Positions 10,555-24,480 of a stretch of DNA of 64,000 bases are shown one piece after another (the stretch's first letter is position 1; every line of letters starts with the position of its first letter). The stretch covers positions 7,917,487-7,981,486 of the forward strand of contig CM035354.1 in NCBI GenBank assembly GCA_020137815.1. Direction: 5' to 3'. The notes under the pieces are model-generated. The model had not been told where the DNA came from. It did not search any database and saw only the letters and a program-made list of their open reading frames with translations. Position numbers and translations under genes: made by a program. The DNA is from Hormiphora californensis (Eukaryota; Ctenophora; Tentaculata; Cydippida; Pleurobrachiidae).

Positions 10555-11451
10555 AGGCATTACGAATGCAGCAGCAGGCACCGTACATGCAGCAAGGAGG
10601 TTACTATATGAGTATCGATGAAGCTACAGGGTGTGAATTAAAACACAGGCAGATGCAGTACAGCCCCTCTCCCCCAGCTACCCCTCACGCCTATGGACAG
10701 GTAATAGGGAGATTGTGTCCTGTGATTGTTTGCTTCTAGTGGCGTGTGATCTAACATGTTTGTAATTTCAGTTCGGTTCTCCTGGATCTGGCTACCACCG
10801 GATGACATCTCAGATGCAGGATGTCAATCTTCACTCGCCCACCCATCTCTCACACAGCGGACAAGCCTCCCCTGAGGTAACTAACTAACTTACGTTTGTG
10901 ACTATGTGTCATGTGACTATATGAGTTTAGTAATACTGTAGGATTCTACTAATGAGGTCAAATTATTTGATCGAAACAATTGTTTGGAAACAAGTTGTTT
11001 GGAAACAAGTTGTTTCAATTTGTAATACTGCTAGTGTTACATTACCAATAACAAATGTCCTCCAGATATTCGATATGAAGCCCAACATGGATGAATCCCA
11101 GTACATGTACTATACACGCCCACCTCAACAGCACCAGCACCTACCTCCCTCTATACCCAAGATTCAGGTACAACATCACCCATCTACTTCCAGTCTCTCT
11201 CTCTCTGGGATCCCATTCATATGATTTACTAGTTGTAAGACACCCTCCCCTACTAAATCCCCCTCATTATACAGGTTTACACACCGGACGAGGCGATGTC
11301 TCCCCAATACTACCCTCAAGACCACCAGGCTGGACCCTCAGGAGGTACTGGGCAGGACATTATAGACTTCCTGGATGGTCCTCTGATGCACGACGAGGAT
11401 GAAGACGTCCAGGGAGACTCTATGTACTACAGCTACAGTCCATACAATTGA
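10555..11451 (+). CDS. 3' part of an unrecognised Gln/Tyr/Pro-rich protein
   Basis: Four exons with consensus splice sites and matching phases: 10555-10700, 10772-10876, 11066-11167 and 11275-11451 (stop TGA). Together they encode about 176 residues. The sequence is low in hydrophobics, rich in Gln, Tyr, Met, Pro, Ser and His (LRMQQQAPYMQQGGYY, QYSPSPPATPHAYG, QYMYYTRPPQQHQH), and has an acidic-hydrophobic segment DIIDFLDGPLMHDEDEDV near the end, followed by GDSMYYSYSPYN. This composition is typical of transactivation tails of transcription factors or RNA-binding proteins, but I recognise no family and see no DNA-binding domain. Tyrosine-rich SY motifs could be phosphorylated; that is inference. 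The 5' exons are not visible upstream, where the assembly is poor. Confidence 0.72.
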
Positions 11452-11704
11452 GTGTGTGTGCTCCTTCATAAAAACTTTTGAGCCGTCTGCACGTGCGTGT
11501 TTGCCATGTGCGGGTGGCTTTTTCCATTCTCTTTCTCCACTGAAAACCATTCACAAACTGCTAAAGAAAGAGAGAGTGATAATTGCTATCCGCATATGGT
11601 GACATTATGTTGTAGTGCGGGAAATGCTAAAGTTGGGGTTATTTTCTGTTTTTTGAACGTTTGTTTTGGGTAACACATACATTATTACCTCAAATGTTTG
11701 ATTA

Positions 11705-11707
<3 letters not shown>

Positions 11708-11797
<90 letters not shown>
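11708..11797. repeat. (GA)n microsatellite
   Basis: An uninterrupted GA dinucleotide tract of about 88 bases in the 3' flank of the gene at 10555-11451. Confidence 0.95.
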
Positions 11798-11799
<2 letters not shown>

Positions 11800-12362
11800 A
11801 TTACATTGAGTTTTATGTGTGTGAGTTAGATGGGTATCTGTTTATGATCTGTATCCCCTGTTAGAGTTGTCCCATTGAATGTGTATCAGCTGCCATTACC
11901 CGTGATCACGCTGCTGTTCCCACACGTCATTTGTAATATTACACACTTATTTTGTTTCGTTTAAAAAATTGTGAAAAGGCACAGATTTATTTTTTTGAAT
12001 ACTCAATTCACAGTTTACAGAGATGCCACATGGACGCATAAAGTGCCGCAATTATTTATTTTCCAATAACTGTCCTTCATTATTTTTGTATAATACACAC
12101 CCTGAATAGATCATTGTATTGTTATCACAGAGCAAGATAATACTAAATCCCGCTTCACAGAGAGAGTTAATCAATTCCAATACCCTGGTATTAGTTAAAT
12201 TGTCTTCAACCCTGTTAGGGGAGCCTTCCCAGGACAAGATATTGTAAAATATGTTTGGTGAAGGATTTATTAGTGTGTGTGTCACCCTGGTCTATATTTC
12301 TTTTGAACAATCACAAAAACCGTGTGCTTTCTGTCTCCCTCTTTCTGTTGTTTTTACGTCTG

Positions 12363-12363
<1 letters not shown>

Positions 12364-12443
<80 letters not shown>
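12364..12443. repeat. (CT)n microsatellite
   Basis: An uninterrupted CT tract of about 80 bases. Serine/leucine ORFs through it are artefacts. Confidence 0.95.
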
Positions 12444-12446
<3 letters not shown>

Positions 12447-12685
12447 TCTCTGAGAGGGACCATTTCTTACTCTCTTATTCGCTCCCTCTCTCCCCGGGGG
12501 AGACTCCCCCTCTCATTCTCTGTCACTCTTTTGAACTCGTGCGTTCATCCCAGCAGATATGATCCAAAACTTTCTCGCGCGTTCCGTACAACGCAGCATA
12601 CAACACTGAATCGGATCTTGCGCGCGCGAAGTGAAAGTAAAATCACGATTTTTTTTCGTCGCGTCAAACTTTTTTTGCAAAACTC

Positions 12686-12742
12686 GTTTTTGAAAACGCC
12701 TTGAGAGTTTTTTGAAAAAACTCTCAAGGCGTTTTCAAAAAC
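12686..12742. repeat. 28-bp perfect inverted repeat
   Basis: 12686-12713 (GTTTTTGAAAACGCC...) is the exact reverse complement of 12715-12742, separated by a single G. This near-spacerless palindrome would extrude as a cruciform and may be a collapsed MITE end. Confidence 0.9.
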
Positions 12743-13004
12743 TTTTTTCGCCAGCTGGTTGCCAACGCCGAGTCAACAGACAGTATACAGAGTTTGAGGC
12801 CTTCAATGCTGAAACTGGACCATATGATATGCTCAATGTTCATACCAGGAAGGACCATTTTGTCATTTTCGGCAATTTCTTGTCTAAAATCGTATAATTT
12901 TTTCCTCTTTGTGAATAGATTGCCCGTTCTCTTCCCTCTTTTACCCAAACTAATTTATAGATAGAGCCTAGCAGGTAGAGTACTTCTTTACCTCTGGACC
13001 AGGT

Positions 13005-13616
13005 CAGGGACGGCGCTGGGCCTTCGGCCCAGCAAGTCCCTGGGTGTCCGGGGCCAGGGGCGGCAGCCTCGGTCAGGGGGTGTGGGGGGTGAAACCCCCC
13101 ACAAGCAGGGTCCAGGGGCGCAGCCCCGGCGGGGGTGTAGGGGGCAGAGCCCCCGCAGGCAGGGTCCAGGGGCTGCAAGCCCCGGTGGGGGTTGAGGGGG
13201 CGAAGCCCCCCGAAAATTTCGGACATTTTGAGGCGTTTTTAAACGATTTTAAGCATTTCTGAACTCCTTTTGTGAAAAATGGAAAAAAAGATGAAAGTTT
13301 TCTGATCACAAGAAAAAAAACTCATCCGCGCGCACACAACTTTCTGGGTGAACCGGACACCCTGGTCATGTCAAAATGCACTGTGGCGCGCGGAAGAACC
13401 CTCTTTATGCTCTGCCGTGCGTTACAGGTGCGCGCAGTGAACCTGGGTGTCCGGCAGAGCTCCGGACACCCGGCTGCGCACAAATCCAAGATTTCGCAGT
13501 TTTCACCGATTTTTTTCAAATTCTTTTTGTTTTTTTCCATTTTTTCTTCTTTTCTCTCTCCGTCTTTTTGGTCTGGGTGTCCGCGGACACCCGGACACCC
13601 ACGAGCGCCGTCCCTG
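13005..13616. mobile_element. Nonautonomous hAT-type element
   Basis: The 8-bp target duplication GACCAGGT lies at 12997-13004 and 13617-13624. The termini are CAGGGACGGCGCT and its reverse complement. CAGGG ends with an 8-bp duplication define hAT elements. The 612-bp interior has no ORF; it holds three GGGTCCAGGGGC..GCCCC hairpin units, then a T-rich tract. It ends 57 bp before the POC1 ATG, so it probably lies in the promoter or 5' UTR. The right part of the same insertion is found at 1-432. Confidence 0.9.
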
Positions 13617-13672
13617 GACCAGGTCATTGTTTAGAGCCTCTGAAAAAGTAAAATATATCTAGGGTTTCCAGT

Positions 13673-15616
13673 ATGAAGGAAGATCCGACGCTAGAGAGGC
13701 ACTTTAAGGGCCACAAGGACACCGTAACATGTTGCCACTTCAACCCAAATATGAAACAACTTGCTACCAGTAGTATGGATGCAACTGTGATGGTAAATAC
13801 AGATCCAATCCTAACTTACAAACTGATCGAATCTTAGCTTGCATTCTTATCTCGTCCACACTCATCTCACTGACATAACTTCCCTCAGGTATGGAACTTC
13901 AAGCCCCAAATGAGGGCCTACCGGTTCCTGGGACACAAAGACTCTGTAATGTCTGTAAAGTTTAGTCCCTCCGGTCATCTCATAGCATCTGCATCACGGG
14001 ACCGAACCATCCGATTATGGATTCCCTCAGTCAAGGGGGAATCAACCGTGTTCAAGGCACACACTAACACAGTTCGGTCTGTCGACTTCTCAGCTGACGG
14101 GCAGAGTTTGGTTTCTGCTTCTGATGATAAAACAGTGAAACTGTGGACAGTGCACAGACAGAAGTTCCAGGTTAGCTTGTCTCTCAATGCTTTAATTGAT
14201 CAATCGTCGATTTGTCCCCCCTCTGTGCTTGAGATGTTAATAAGATCCTCCCCAGGCTTCTCTAAATGGTCACGTGAACTGGGTCAAAACGGCCAAATTC
14301 TCATCTGACGGTAGAATGGTGGCCTCTGGAAGTGACGATAAGACTCTAAAGTTATGGGATATCGCCTCTAAACAGTGTATACACACATTCTTTGAGCACA
14401 CAGGGTTTATCAATGCGGTAGAGTTCCATCCTAGTGGTACGAGTGTTGCTAGTGCTAACTCTGACTCTTCGGTTAAACTGTGGGATCTGAGGATGAACAA
14501 GTTGCTGCAACATTACCAATCTCATGGGTCCGCTGTTAACAGTGTCTCATTCCACCCATCAGGTTGGTGCTGTACCCAAATTGTACCCCGATTTTTCAAA
14601 AATTGCATCCCAATTGCATCTAATTTTAGCTCTTGTTTACACTGTATTTCTCCACTGCACCCCCTCTCTCTTCCAGGTAATTTCCTGTTGACTGCCAGCA
14701 CTGACACAACACTAAAGATAATGGATCTGTTAGAGGGACGACTGTGTTTCACACTTCACGGCCACAAGGGTCCTGCTATTGCAGCCGCTTTCTCTGGAAC
14801 TGGAGAATACTTTGCTAGTGGTGGAGCCGATGAGCAGGTTGGTTAAAAAACAGGAGATATATCTGATATAACAAATTATGTAGATCACATTCCCTGTGTC
14901 AAATACTAAAACATCCCTCGCCCCAGGTTATGGTATGGAAGACTAACTTCAGTGGGGAAGATGCTGCCCCTCCTGCCCCCAAACCATCCAAGAAGGAACA
15001 TGTTCATAGAGCTGTAGACAGCAACATACTAAATGTTGAAAAGGGTAAGGAATGAAATAACCGTGACACTTGCCAGAGAAATAAAAGAGAGATGACTATC
15101 CCTCTAAAACACCTTTCTCCCCCTTGTAGCACCGAAACAGGTTGAAAAACAAGTGACTGTGTTGGCCCAACCTAAAGATTGTACTGTATCGGACCCAGAA
15201 CCAGTTAATGTTGGACCTGCCTTGTTCAGTCTCCCAACTAATACTGCCACTCTTATGGACCAGGAAACTAACCCTAATGAGAATAGCATCTTTGCAACGT
15301 GAGTCATCTACCTGTAGTTAACTGAGCTGCATTATTTAGTGTCATGACTAACATTATTATGATTTCAAACAAGTCCGTTAGGCAGATCAGATTTCCCTCC
15401 CAAATTGTAAACCGTTATCTCTCCCTCTCTCGCAGTACGACCTCTCTGGAGCCCCAGTCTATACCTCCCCAGCTGGCAGCCACACTAGAACACATGGTGG
15501 GTCAGCTAGACGTCCTGACACAGACAGTGTCCATATTAGGAGCAGCGGCTGACTATGACAGAAAACAAGCTGAAAGAATGTCTGGACAATCAGCAGATCA
15601 TCTCCCTTCAAATTAA
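13673..15616 (+). CDS. POC1: POC1 centriolar WD40 protein
   Basis: Seven GT-AG exons: 13673-13792, 13889-14170, 14256-14562, 14677-14837, 14927-15044, 15130-15298, 15436-15616. They total 1338 nt, 445 codons plus stop, with all phases joining. POC1 is a core centriole/basal-body protein needed for centriole integrity and ciliogenesis. Seven WD40 repeats fill residues ~8-290: GHKDTV..VMVW, GHKDSV..RLW, AHTNTV..KLW, GHVNWV..KLWD, EHTGFI..KLWD, the SHGSAV repeat with a degenerate end, and GHKGPA..MVW. A Pro-rich linker follows, then the conserved POC1 motif [18 protein letters not shown]. Directly after SIL the frame shifts: bases 15539-15540 are GG where one G would continue into the family's [11 protein letters not shown]-type helix and stop at 15629. 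The degraded copy has one G there. The shift is either a real mutation or an assembly indel. ITPA follows 231 bp downstream on the same strand. Confidence 0.95.
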
Positions 15617-15847
15617 GCCAAATGATTAATAGATAGTGTGATAAAGTTTTTAAGTTGTTCACAGTTGTATATTAAAATATTGACCACAAATAATATTATT
15701 GAAGCATGTTATATTATTAATTTATACACTTTGATATGCCGGCATATGTATTTTCTTAAAATTACAAATACAGTTTTTATTTTGTGTCATTTGCAAATTC
15801 TAGGCAAGCCCCTATCCCCCCTCTACACATCCTGTCTCTAGCATATA
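15617..15847. other. POC1-ITPA intergenic spacer
   Basis: A short AT-rich spacer between head-to-tail genes. It probably contains the POC1 3' end and the ITPA promoter; no TATA-like element is convincing. The same spacer is present in the degraded copy (about 2305-2524). Confidence 0.5.
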
Positions 15848-16591
15848 ATGGCGAGCCAGAAAATTGTAACTTTTATTACTGGAAATGCTAAAAAGCTGGA
15901 GGAAGTCACAGCCATTTTGGGAAAGGAATTCCCTTTTACGCTTACATCCAAAAAACTAGACTGTAAGTGCTTGTGAAGAAATAACAATCTCTTCCTCCCT
16001 CTCTTTACCCGCCATTTTAATTCCAGTGCCCGAACTGCAAGGGGAACCGTTGGAAATTGCTCGTGAAAAGTGCCTCCTCGCAGCAGCACAGGTACGTAGC
16101 GCGCACTGACCCACAACACGCGCAAACTGAAAGTAAATAATGTCAGCAGTGCTGAGACATAAACATCCATACACATGGGGAATACATTTGTATTTCCCGC
16201 GCCCCCGAACTATACACAAAATGTACACCCCCTCTCTTTAGATGAACTATGAGGCTGTGCTGGTGGAAGATACATGTCTGTGTTATAACGCCCTTAACGG
16301 TCTACCTGGTCCATACATGTAAGGGAAACCACATGTCATTTCCGTTATGGGTTGTGTCATTGGTTATTGAATAACTGAGACGTTACACAACAAATATATT
16401 GCCTTGTCATGAACCACATTACCAACAAACACATCACCCCTCCTAGAAAGTGGTTCCTGGATAAGTGTGGGAGGGAAGGTCTTTACAAGCTGCTAGCTGG
16501 GTACCCAGATAAATCAGCCTACGCACTGTGTACTTTTGCATACTATGATCCAGAGAAAAAGAGAGTGGAAGTGTTTGAGGGAAGATGCAAT
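15848..16591 (+). CDS. ITPA: ITPA exons 1-4, terminal exon missing
   Basis: Exons 15848-15962, 16027-16091, 16242-16318 and 16447-16591 encode 134 codons: [12 protein letters not shown] (the N-terminal substrate-binding loop of the HAM1/ITPase fold), [29 protein letters not shown] with the catalytic-site acidic residues, [12 protein letters not shown] and [19 protein letters not shown]. Donor GTACGT follows at 16592, but the intron runs into a (CT)n tract at 16616 and no exon with the SHR-containing C-terminus is present in the following kilobases. That exon is at 3345-3515 in the other copy. So this gene is either truncated by a breakpoint in the microsatellite, or the assembly has separated its two parts. 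Confidence 0.93.
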
Positions 16592-16721
16592 GTACGTTAA
16601 TCTCCTTTCGAGTTTCTCTCTCTCTCTCTCTCTTCACCTTTTCTCTCTCTCTCTCTCTCTATCTCTCTTTGTCTCACTTCTCTCTCTCTCTCTCGTCTCT
16701 CTCTCTCGTCTCTCTCTCTCA

Positions 16722-16754
<33 letters not shown>

Positions 16755-16990
16755 CCCATCCTGTTGACACTCCAGCCCTTAGTTTAAATCACAAATGACT
16801 TCATGAGCTCTTCCTTGTCTACAATCAGACCCACCCTTGAGTGAGTGTGGCCTCGGCTCAGTCTAGTAAAACTTCATGAGAATTTCAATTATTCTATTTC
16901 GCCATGAATATTGATCTAAATTCTGGCCAGTTTCAAACATCAAAATAGATTTACTCGGTTTGGATAACAGAGTATTTAAGGTTGCCACGT
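16592..16990. repeat. (CT)n-rich breakpoint region
   Basis: CT-rich repeat with CTCGT and CTCATC interruptions from about 16616 to 16755, then unique sequence unrelated to the 3' end of the other ITPA copy. The homology between the two POC1-ITPA copies ends exactly where the CT repeat starts. Confidence 0.8.
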
Positions 16991-19019
16991 GCACATGGCA
17001 CCTAGACACGACAAGGTGACAAACAACATGAAAGCTCATTCCCCCGCACAAAAAAACGCAAAAATAGAGAAAAAACAAATAAAGAATTTTATTTGCACAC
17101 CACTATTGCACAAAACACCCTACAAAACAACCGAAAAATGCCGGCAGGCCCTAGTAAGAACAAAGAAAGTGGTTCTGTTTTTCGGGCGTTGGGGGCGTCG
17201 GAGCGGCCCCGGAGTTGCGGCTGGGCAAAAACAAAAAAACATGTCAACGAGTGTTGGAGACACACCGTTTGGAGAATTATCGACTGTGAAAATTTGTGGT
17301 TATGCATGTTTCCATTGTAGCTATTCCTTTGTGTCACGACGTTGGCGGAAATTTATTGGTATTTTTTTTACAATTAACATTAATTTAAATATTTACGCGT
17401 AAATTAAAAATGGTGCAAGGGCACCGTTGCCCTTGCAACATTGCCTGTGATGTTAAACTGCTCACCTTGCACCGCGGCCCTGTGCACCAACTTCTATTTT
17501 CCGCTTCTTCTGCTTAAAATATCGACTTGAAAACTTTGTAGGATGTTCCTTCAATCATTACAAGCATGATGTCTTCCGAATACGTCATTCCGGGAATAAG
17601 TCAAATAAAAAATTTAATAATTAGTTGTAGTATAGAGTCCGCAGTTTAGCAAAAACAAATGGAATTTAGGGTAGCATCTGCACCTCATATGGGCAGGCAC
17701 TTATGTGCAAGGCATAATGGTGCCAAGGGCAGCCCTTGCACCAATTTTATGATCGAACTGTGTCCACACCGTTTAATATTTTGACCACGAAACTTTCTAT
17801 GCTACTGTCTAGTAGCATAAACTAGAGTTGAGTACTAGAAGATGCCGTATGATTAATATATCAATAGGAATCATAAATTATAGGCACAAGTTAATCAAAA
17901 TTCTGCCCTGTTGGCACCAATATTGTGCAAAGTTCCCTTATGAACATTGCCCTTGTTTCACCATTTTGTTGCCCCGATGCCACTAAATTATATCTTTTCC
18001 GTTTATGCTTAAAACAGACATCGACTGTGAAAACTTCTTACCTCAGAATGTTATTCTAGCACTAAAACATTATTACATATAATCTACCGAAAGTGGGAGG
18101 AATACGTCAAAAATTAATAATTAATTAACTTAGAGTGAATTTTTCGGGGTGGCCCCCTGCACAATTTTGGCAAATTTTGTTTGATATTCCAAACTATCTT
18201 TTGAGCCTTTGTAAAGTAATGATTAATATTAGTTATTTCAGGTTTATTGTATGGAACAATAAGCTATAAAAAAAGCCCCTGTTTTTGTCTACAAAGCCTG
18301 GTTGCTTGGTCATCGAAGTACAACTTCAACACCTCTGTCGCATTTGGGCGACCCCCTTCGCCGTTGACCACGATAGGCAAAAGAGAAAGGATGCTTTAAA
18401 ACTTCGAACCAAAGCCTCTAGTACCCGCCCCCCCGCACTCCCCATTGGCTCATGGAAATGGCATAATCATTTTCATCCAGTTGCTCGGCAGAATAGACAC
18501 TCGATTAGAGTCGATTGATTACCATGACAACGTGTGGCTAAAATACTAACCAGAGGAATTCGTTGTAACAATGTCCTTTCTTTCTATAAAAACTCGGCCT
18601 TTAGATTAGAAAATATTGATTTTATTCTACTCGCACTAATGCTAGTTATATAAGTCGGGCTATCTTTAACAGTTTCGGTGCCGTTATTTTTGTCTCTATT
18701 TTTAATAGGATTTTGGGATTAGACTGAAAGTATGGGATCATTTGAGAAGTAGTGAAGATTTGAAACATGTTAGCAACTTGCCGGCTTCGACAAAACTAAA
18801 CCCATATGATTCCAAATTCGGGTCGGACGAGAGGGAAAAGCTTGCCTTTTGCGAAAACATAAAGTGAGCGATTTAGCAGAAAGTATAAGCGGGAAGGACA
18901 GGAGAAACTAAATGGAGTTATAGATAATCGCGCAAGTTGTAATCAGTAATGACAGCTGAAGTATTTTGCGGTCCCTAGCTATGCCTACACCGTTCTTTAG
19001 AGATTAATATTATTACTGC
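16991..19019. repeat. Diverged tandem repeats, no gene
   Basis: Three imperfect repeats of a few hundred bases begin near 17411, 17700 and 17920. They share GCACC-rich starts (GTGCAAGGGC, GGCACCAA) followed by a CTGCTTAAAATATCGACTTG-type or related segment. The rest is AT-rich without credible ORFs. It may be the body of a larger element ending in the foldback at 19020-20290. Confidence 0.5.
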
Positions 19020-20290
19020 TTTATAGAATCCGAGGGAAATCGTAGTATAAAATTTTGACAAAAACATAAAATTTATAGGGCAATGTAATTCCTTCACATA
19101 AAAATTGTGTACTTAATAGGTCCCACACCATACCACCAAACGAAAGTTTTTTTTGTTTTTTACAAACCAACTCCTATGGGGATATGGTCCGATAATTACG
19201 GCATTAATTGGCACCTGGTATTTTCAGATATTGGGTCCAAAAATATAAATTCTCTTTTATTGTGCATAGCGAGTAAGAAGAAGAAAATAAGGGCACTAAA
19301 ACCTGTGTCTAGGAGTGCCTCGCAGTAGGAGGTGGTGGTTTAGAAGATTACAGTCGCAATAAAAGTATTCACTAATATTAGAATGCATTCATATACTAGG
19401 AATAATGAAGATAAGTGCCGATATACATATTTCTACATCTCTGACTGCGCATAGCCGTTTTTGGCCCATAACGGAATTATTTGCCACGTATTAGGAATGT
19501 TTTTTAGAGGACGTCACCTGGGCCATTTGTAGCCAATTTGGGCCAAAGGTTATGTGAGGCCACCCTCCCGCCGGCGGTCCGAGGTACGGAACTGGTAAGC
19601 TCTTCTCCAACACTTTCACCCGTGCGTTATATTGGCACTCTCATTCTCAATAGGCCGTACATCTAAAAATGAGCAAACGAAAAATATAAAAAAAAAAAAT
19701 AGAAAATAACAAACAGGGTTAAAAAAAAAGAGCTGCCCAATTTTGGAGCACATTTAATTAGCACAAAGAACTGGCTTCTAAACGGTTGGAGATAGAGCTT
19801 AACAGTTCGACCCGGCGACCCCCATAACCACCCCCCCCCCGTATGCGCACCAATTGGCTTACAAAATGAGACACCAGGAAACGTCTCTTAAACCGTTACT
19901 AAGTGGTTCGCAAATAGCCGTTAGGGCCAAAAAAACGGCTGTTGTCTCCCAATGCGCAGATCTAATTACCCAATTATCTAATTAACCAAATGAGATAGAG
20001 ACTTTTCACGGGCATCTAGCCACCCTAATGTCGAGGACCGCTACACAGTTTAGTGCCCTTATTTTTCTTCTCTACTCATATTCTAAGAGAATTTATATTT
20101 TGAGGGACCCATACTGAGAATACAGGTGCTAATTAAGGCCATTATCGGAACCCCTTCCCCATGGAGTTGGGTTCCGGTTAAAACTTTCGTTGTGTTAGGG
20201 ATGGACCTATTATGTACCATATTTAGTGAAGGAATTACATTGCCCCTATAAATTTTATGTTCAAAGCACGATTTCCTCGGATTAATAGCA
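19020..20290. mobile_element. Foldback element with ~0.5 kb inverted arms
   Basis: The arm at about 19020-19570 is repeated in inverse at about 19830-20290. Matches from outside in: AATCCGAGG(G)AAATCG, GGCAATGTAATTCCTTCAC, CGAAAGTTTT, CCGATAAT..GGC..TTAATT, GGGTCC..AAATATAAATTCTC, and GGCCAAAAA..ACGGCT near the centre. The arms differ at many positions, so the element is old. No ORF of note is present. The type cannot be assigned without its target duplication. Confidence 0.65.
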
Positions 20291-22430
20291 TTACCACATG
20301 TGTACATGACTAGCGTGTGGTGGGACATGCGGTTAATGGTACTGCAGCCCCTCTAATATATGTGTGGAATATGTGGACTAGATCGGGGCAGCGAGAGAGG
20401 TGCCTGCAGTGATAGACTGGGAGGGGCAGCGAGAGAGGTGCCTGCAGTGAGAGAGAAATATAACAGCCTCAATATGATCACAGTCCCGGCCGTCAGACGC
20501 ATATATATATCAAGATGAGAGGTGGGGAGATCACACTGCGTACAAATCAAACTCTCATCCACCCTCCCTCTCTCTGTGTGTCTCGGATGATGTGACATAT
20601 TATGCTGTGTAACACACATAGTCCTAACTGGCGTGGTGAGACAGCTATAAAACATGCTACTATAATAGTTATAGGCTATATTATAGCCGTTATAGAATGG
20701 GCCGCCTCTCACAATTATATAGTTAGGCTATAATGGTTAGGCTATAATGGGCCTCTCACAATTACATAGTTCTCACAGACCGCTACAAAAGATGCATCTT
20801 TAACAATGTCTGGGATCCTGGGACAACTCCCCGGTACGGGGACTTCACTTCTCGTAATTTCCCCCCCTTCTAGGCCCCTTCGAACTCTTGTTTCTCCCCT
20901 TTATCCCCCGGCCCTGTCCCACTCTTTAAAACTTCTCGATACCTTTTCACTATTTCTATCCCACCCTGTTATATAGTTCTCTACGTACTCTCCCTCTGAG
21001 TCCGTTAATCTGGCTCTCTCTCTCTCTCTCTCTCTCCATTTTCTAAGTAACGGCTAAATTAAACTTTGTTGTTTTAATTAATAGCAACTGCCATTTTTAG
21101 ACTCCTTCTCCATCTTCTAACTGCAACTGAGCTACAAAAAATAAGAAAGGAAGACCAGGGTTATGAGTGCTCTTATAAAATATCTCTCTCTAACTTAGCA
21201 CGGTTAGCATGATACTTAGTGGGCCATTTCAAAAACAACAGCTCTGAGAATCAAGTAGGATCCTGAGGAGGCCAGTAAATATTTACACATGTCGGAGAGA
21301 GAGAGAATTTAGTGGCACGACTAAATTAAACTTGGATAAACCGAGGCACCAGCTGTACGTCAGAGCGAGATAGCGAGGGAGATAGAGAGATGACAACAGG
21401 TTTCTAATTGTAAAGGAGTGCAGCACACCGGAAAATGAGCCCCTGCCGAGGACCAGTAAAAAGAAGGGGCAACATGCTCTGCCGATAAATTGAAACAATT
21501 GGAAAAAGTTGAAAAGATTTGCCGATGGACAATGCTGCTGGGAGCTGCTGCACGGGCTCTTTATATTGGAAACACCTTCCCCGGGCCCGGAGACAAAGGC
21601 CCTTCCGATATATGGGCAATTGGGCATGGGAGAGCTGTGCAGTACGGAACAAAAGATGAACTTATGTAGGAGTGGAAAAAGGGCGAATAACAGATCGGCA
21701 AAATCGATTTTATCACTTGATCTAGTCATAAAGTTTTTAAAGGAAAGACAGCATTACCCACAGTCGACCTAGGTATGTGAGATAAAGATTTATTAGCTAT
21801 AAAAATGGCCACCTAAGTCCTAAACAAAGTAAAAAAGGAGACAACTTTTTATATATAGCAACAAAACGACTCTCCCTCTCCCTCTCTCTTATCCCCAAAT
21901 AACAAAAAACAATAAACAAAAAGATAAGGAGGGCACTAACTGGGGGAAAATTCAAAGAAAGGGAAAAAAGGGATGTGAGACACTCTGTATGAACTATGAG
22001 GGTGTAAAAAAGTTACAAAATTTTTATCTGACCGTGTATTTATGGCCTATTTTTTCTTCCTCTTCTCTCCCTTCCTCTTCCCCCTCTCTTTCTCTTCTCT
22101 CTCTCTCTCTCCCCTCTCTCCCCCTCCTCTTCTCTCTCGCTCTCTCTCCCCCTTTGCCCCTCTCTCCCTATCTCTCTTCCCCTCAGCTATTCCCCCGGGA
22201 AAAAAAAAAACGTCACATTCTACACAATTGTGCGTCTTTAGTAAAGGGGGAAAAACAATCAGTCGACACACGTGTTGGCAACCTAATGTTGGACCGACCC
22301 TGCTGGTGGTAAAGCAATTCAAATATCCTTCCCAAAATAGAAAAACATCCAAAAAAAAAAGGGTAAACATTTAAGGCATGACATGGTTAAAACCAGCATT
22401 ATCGGTTTAGGGTTAGAGCGAGTACCAACA
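20291..22430. other. No gene seen; short repeats
   Basis: Contains a duplicated GGGGCAGCGAGAGAGGTGCC unit (about 20385-20450), GGCTATAATGG repeats near 20665-20750, and CT-rich tracts at about 21010-21036 and 22050-22185. The 148-codon minus-strand ORF at 21283-21729 has no recognisable domain, and I do not treat it as a gene. Confidence 0.5.

Positions 22431-24480
<2,050 letters not shown>

Larger units (their letters stand above)
11452..13004. other. Intergenic: (GA)n, (CT)n, perfect hairpin
   Basis: After the stop at 11451 comes an AT-rich probable 3' UTR, a (GA)n tract at about 11708-11797 and a (CT)n tract at about 12364-12443. A perfect 28-bp inverted repeat with a one-base spacer occupies 12686-12742. 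Small ORFs here are frames of the repeats. No gene is supported. Confidence 0.6.

Noticed and set aside
21283-21729. 148-codon minus-strand ORF
   Set aside because: No domain, no signal for splicing or start choice, and internal direct or inverted motifs (GGCCCTTCC, GGGCCCGG) suggest repeat DNA.
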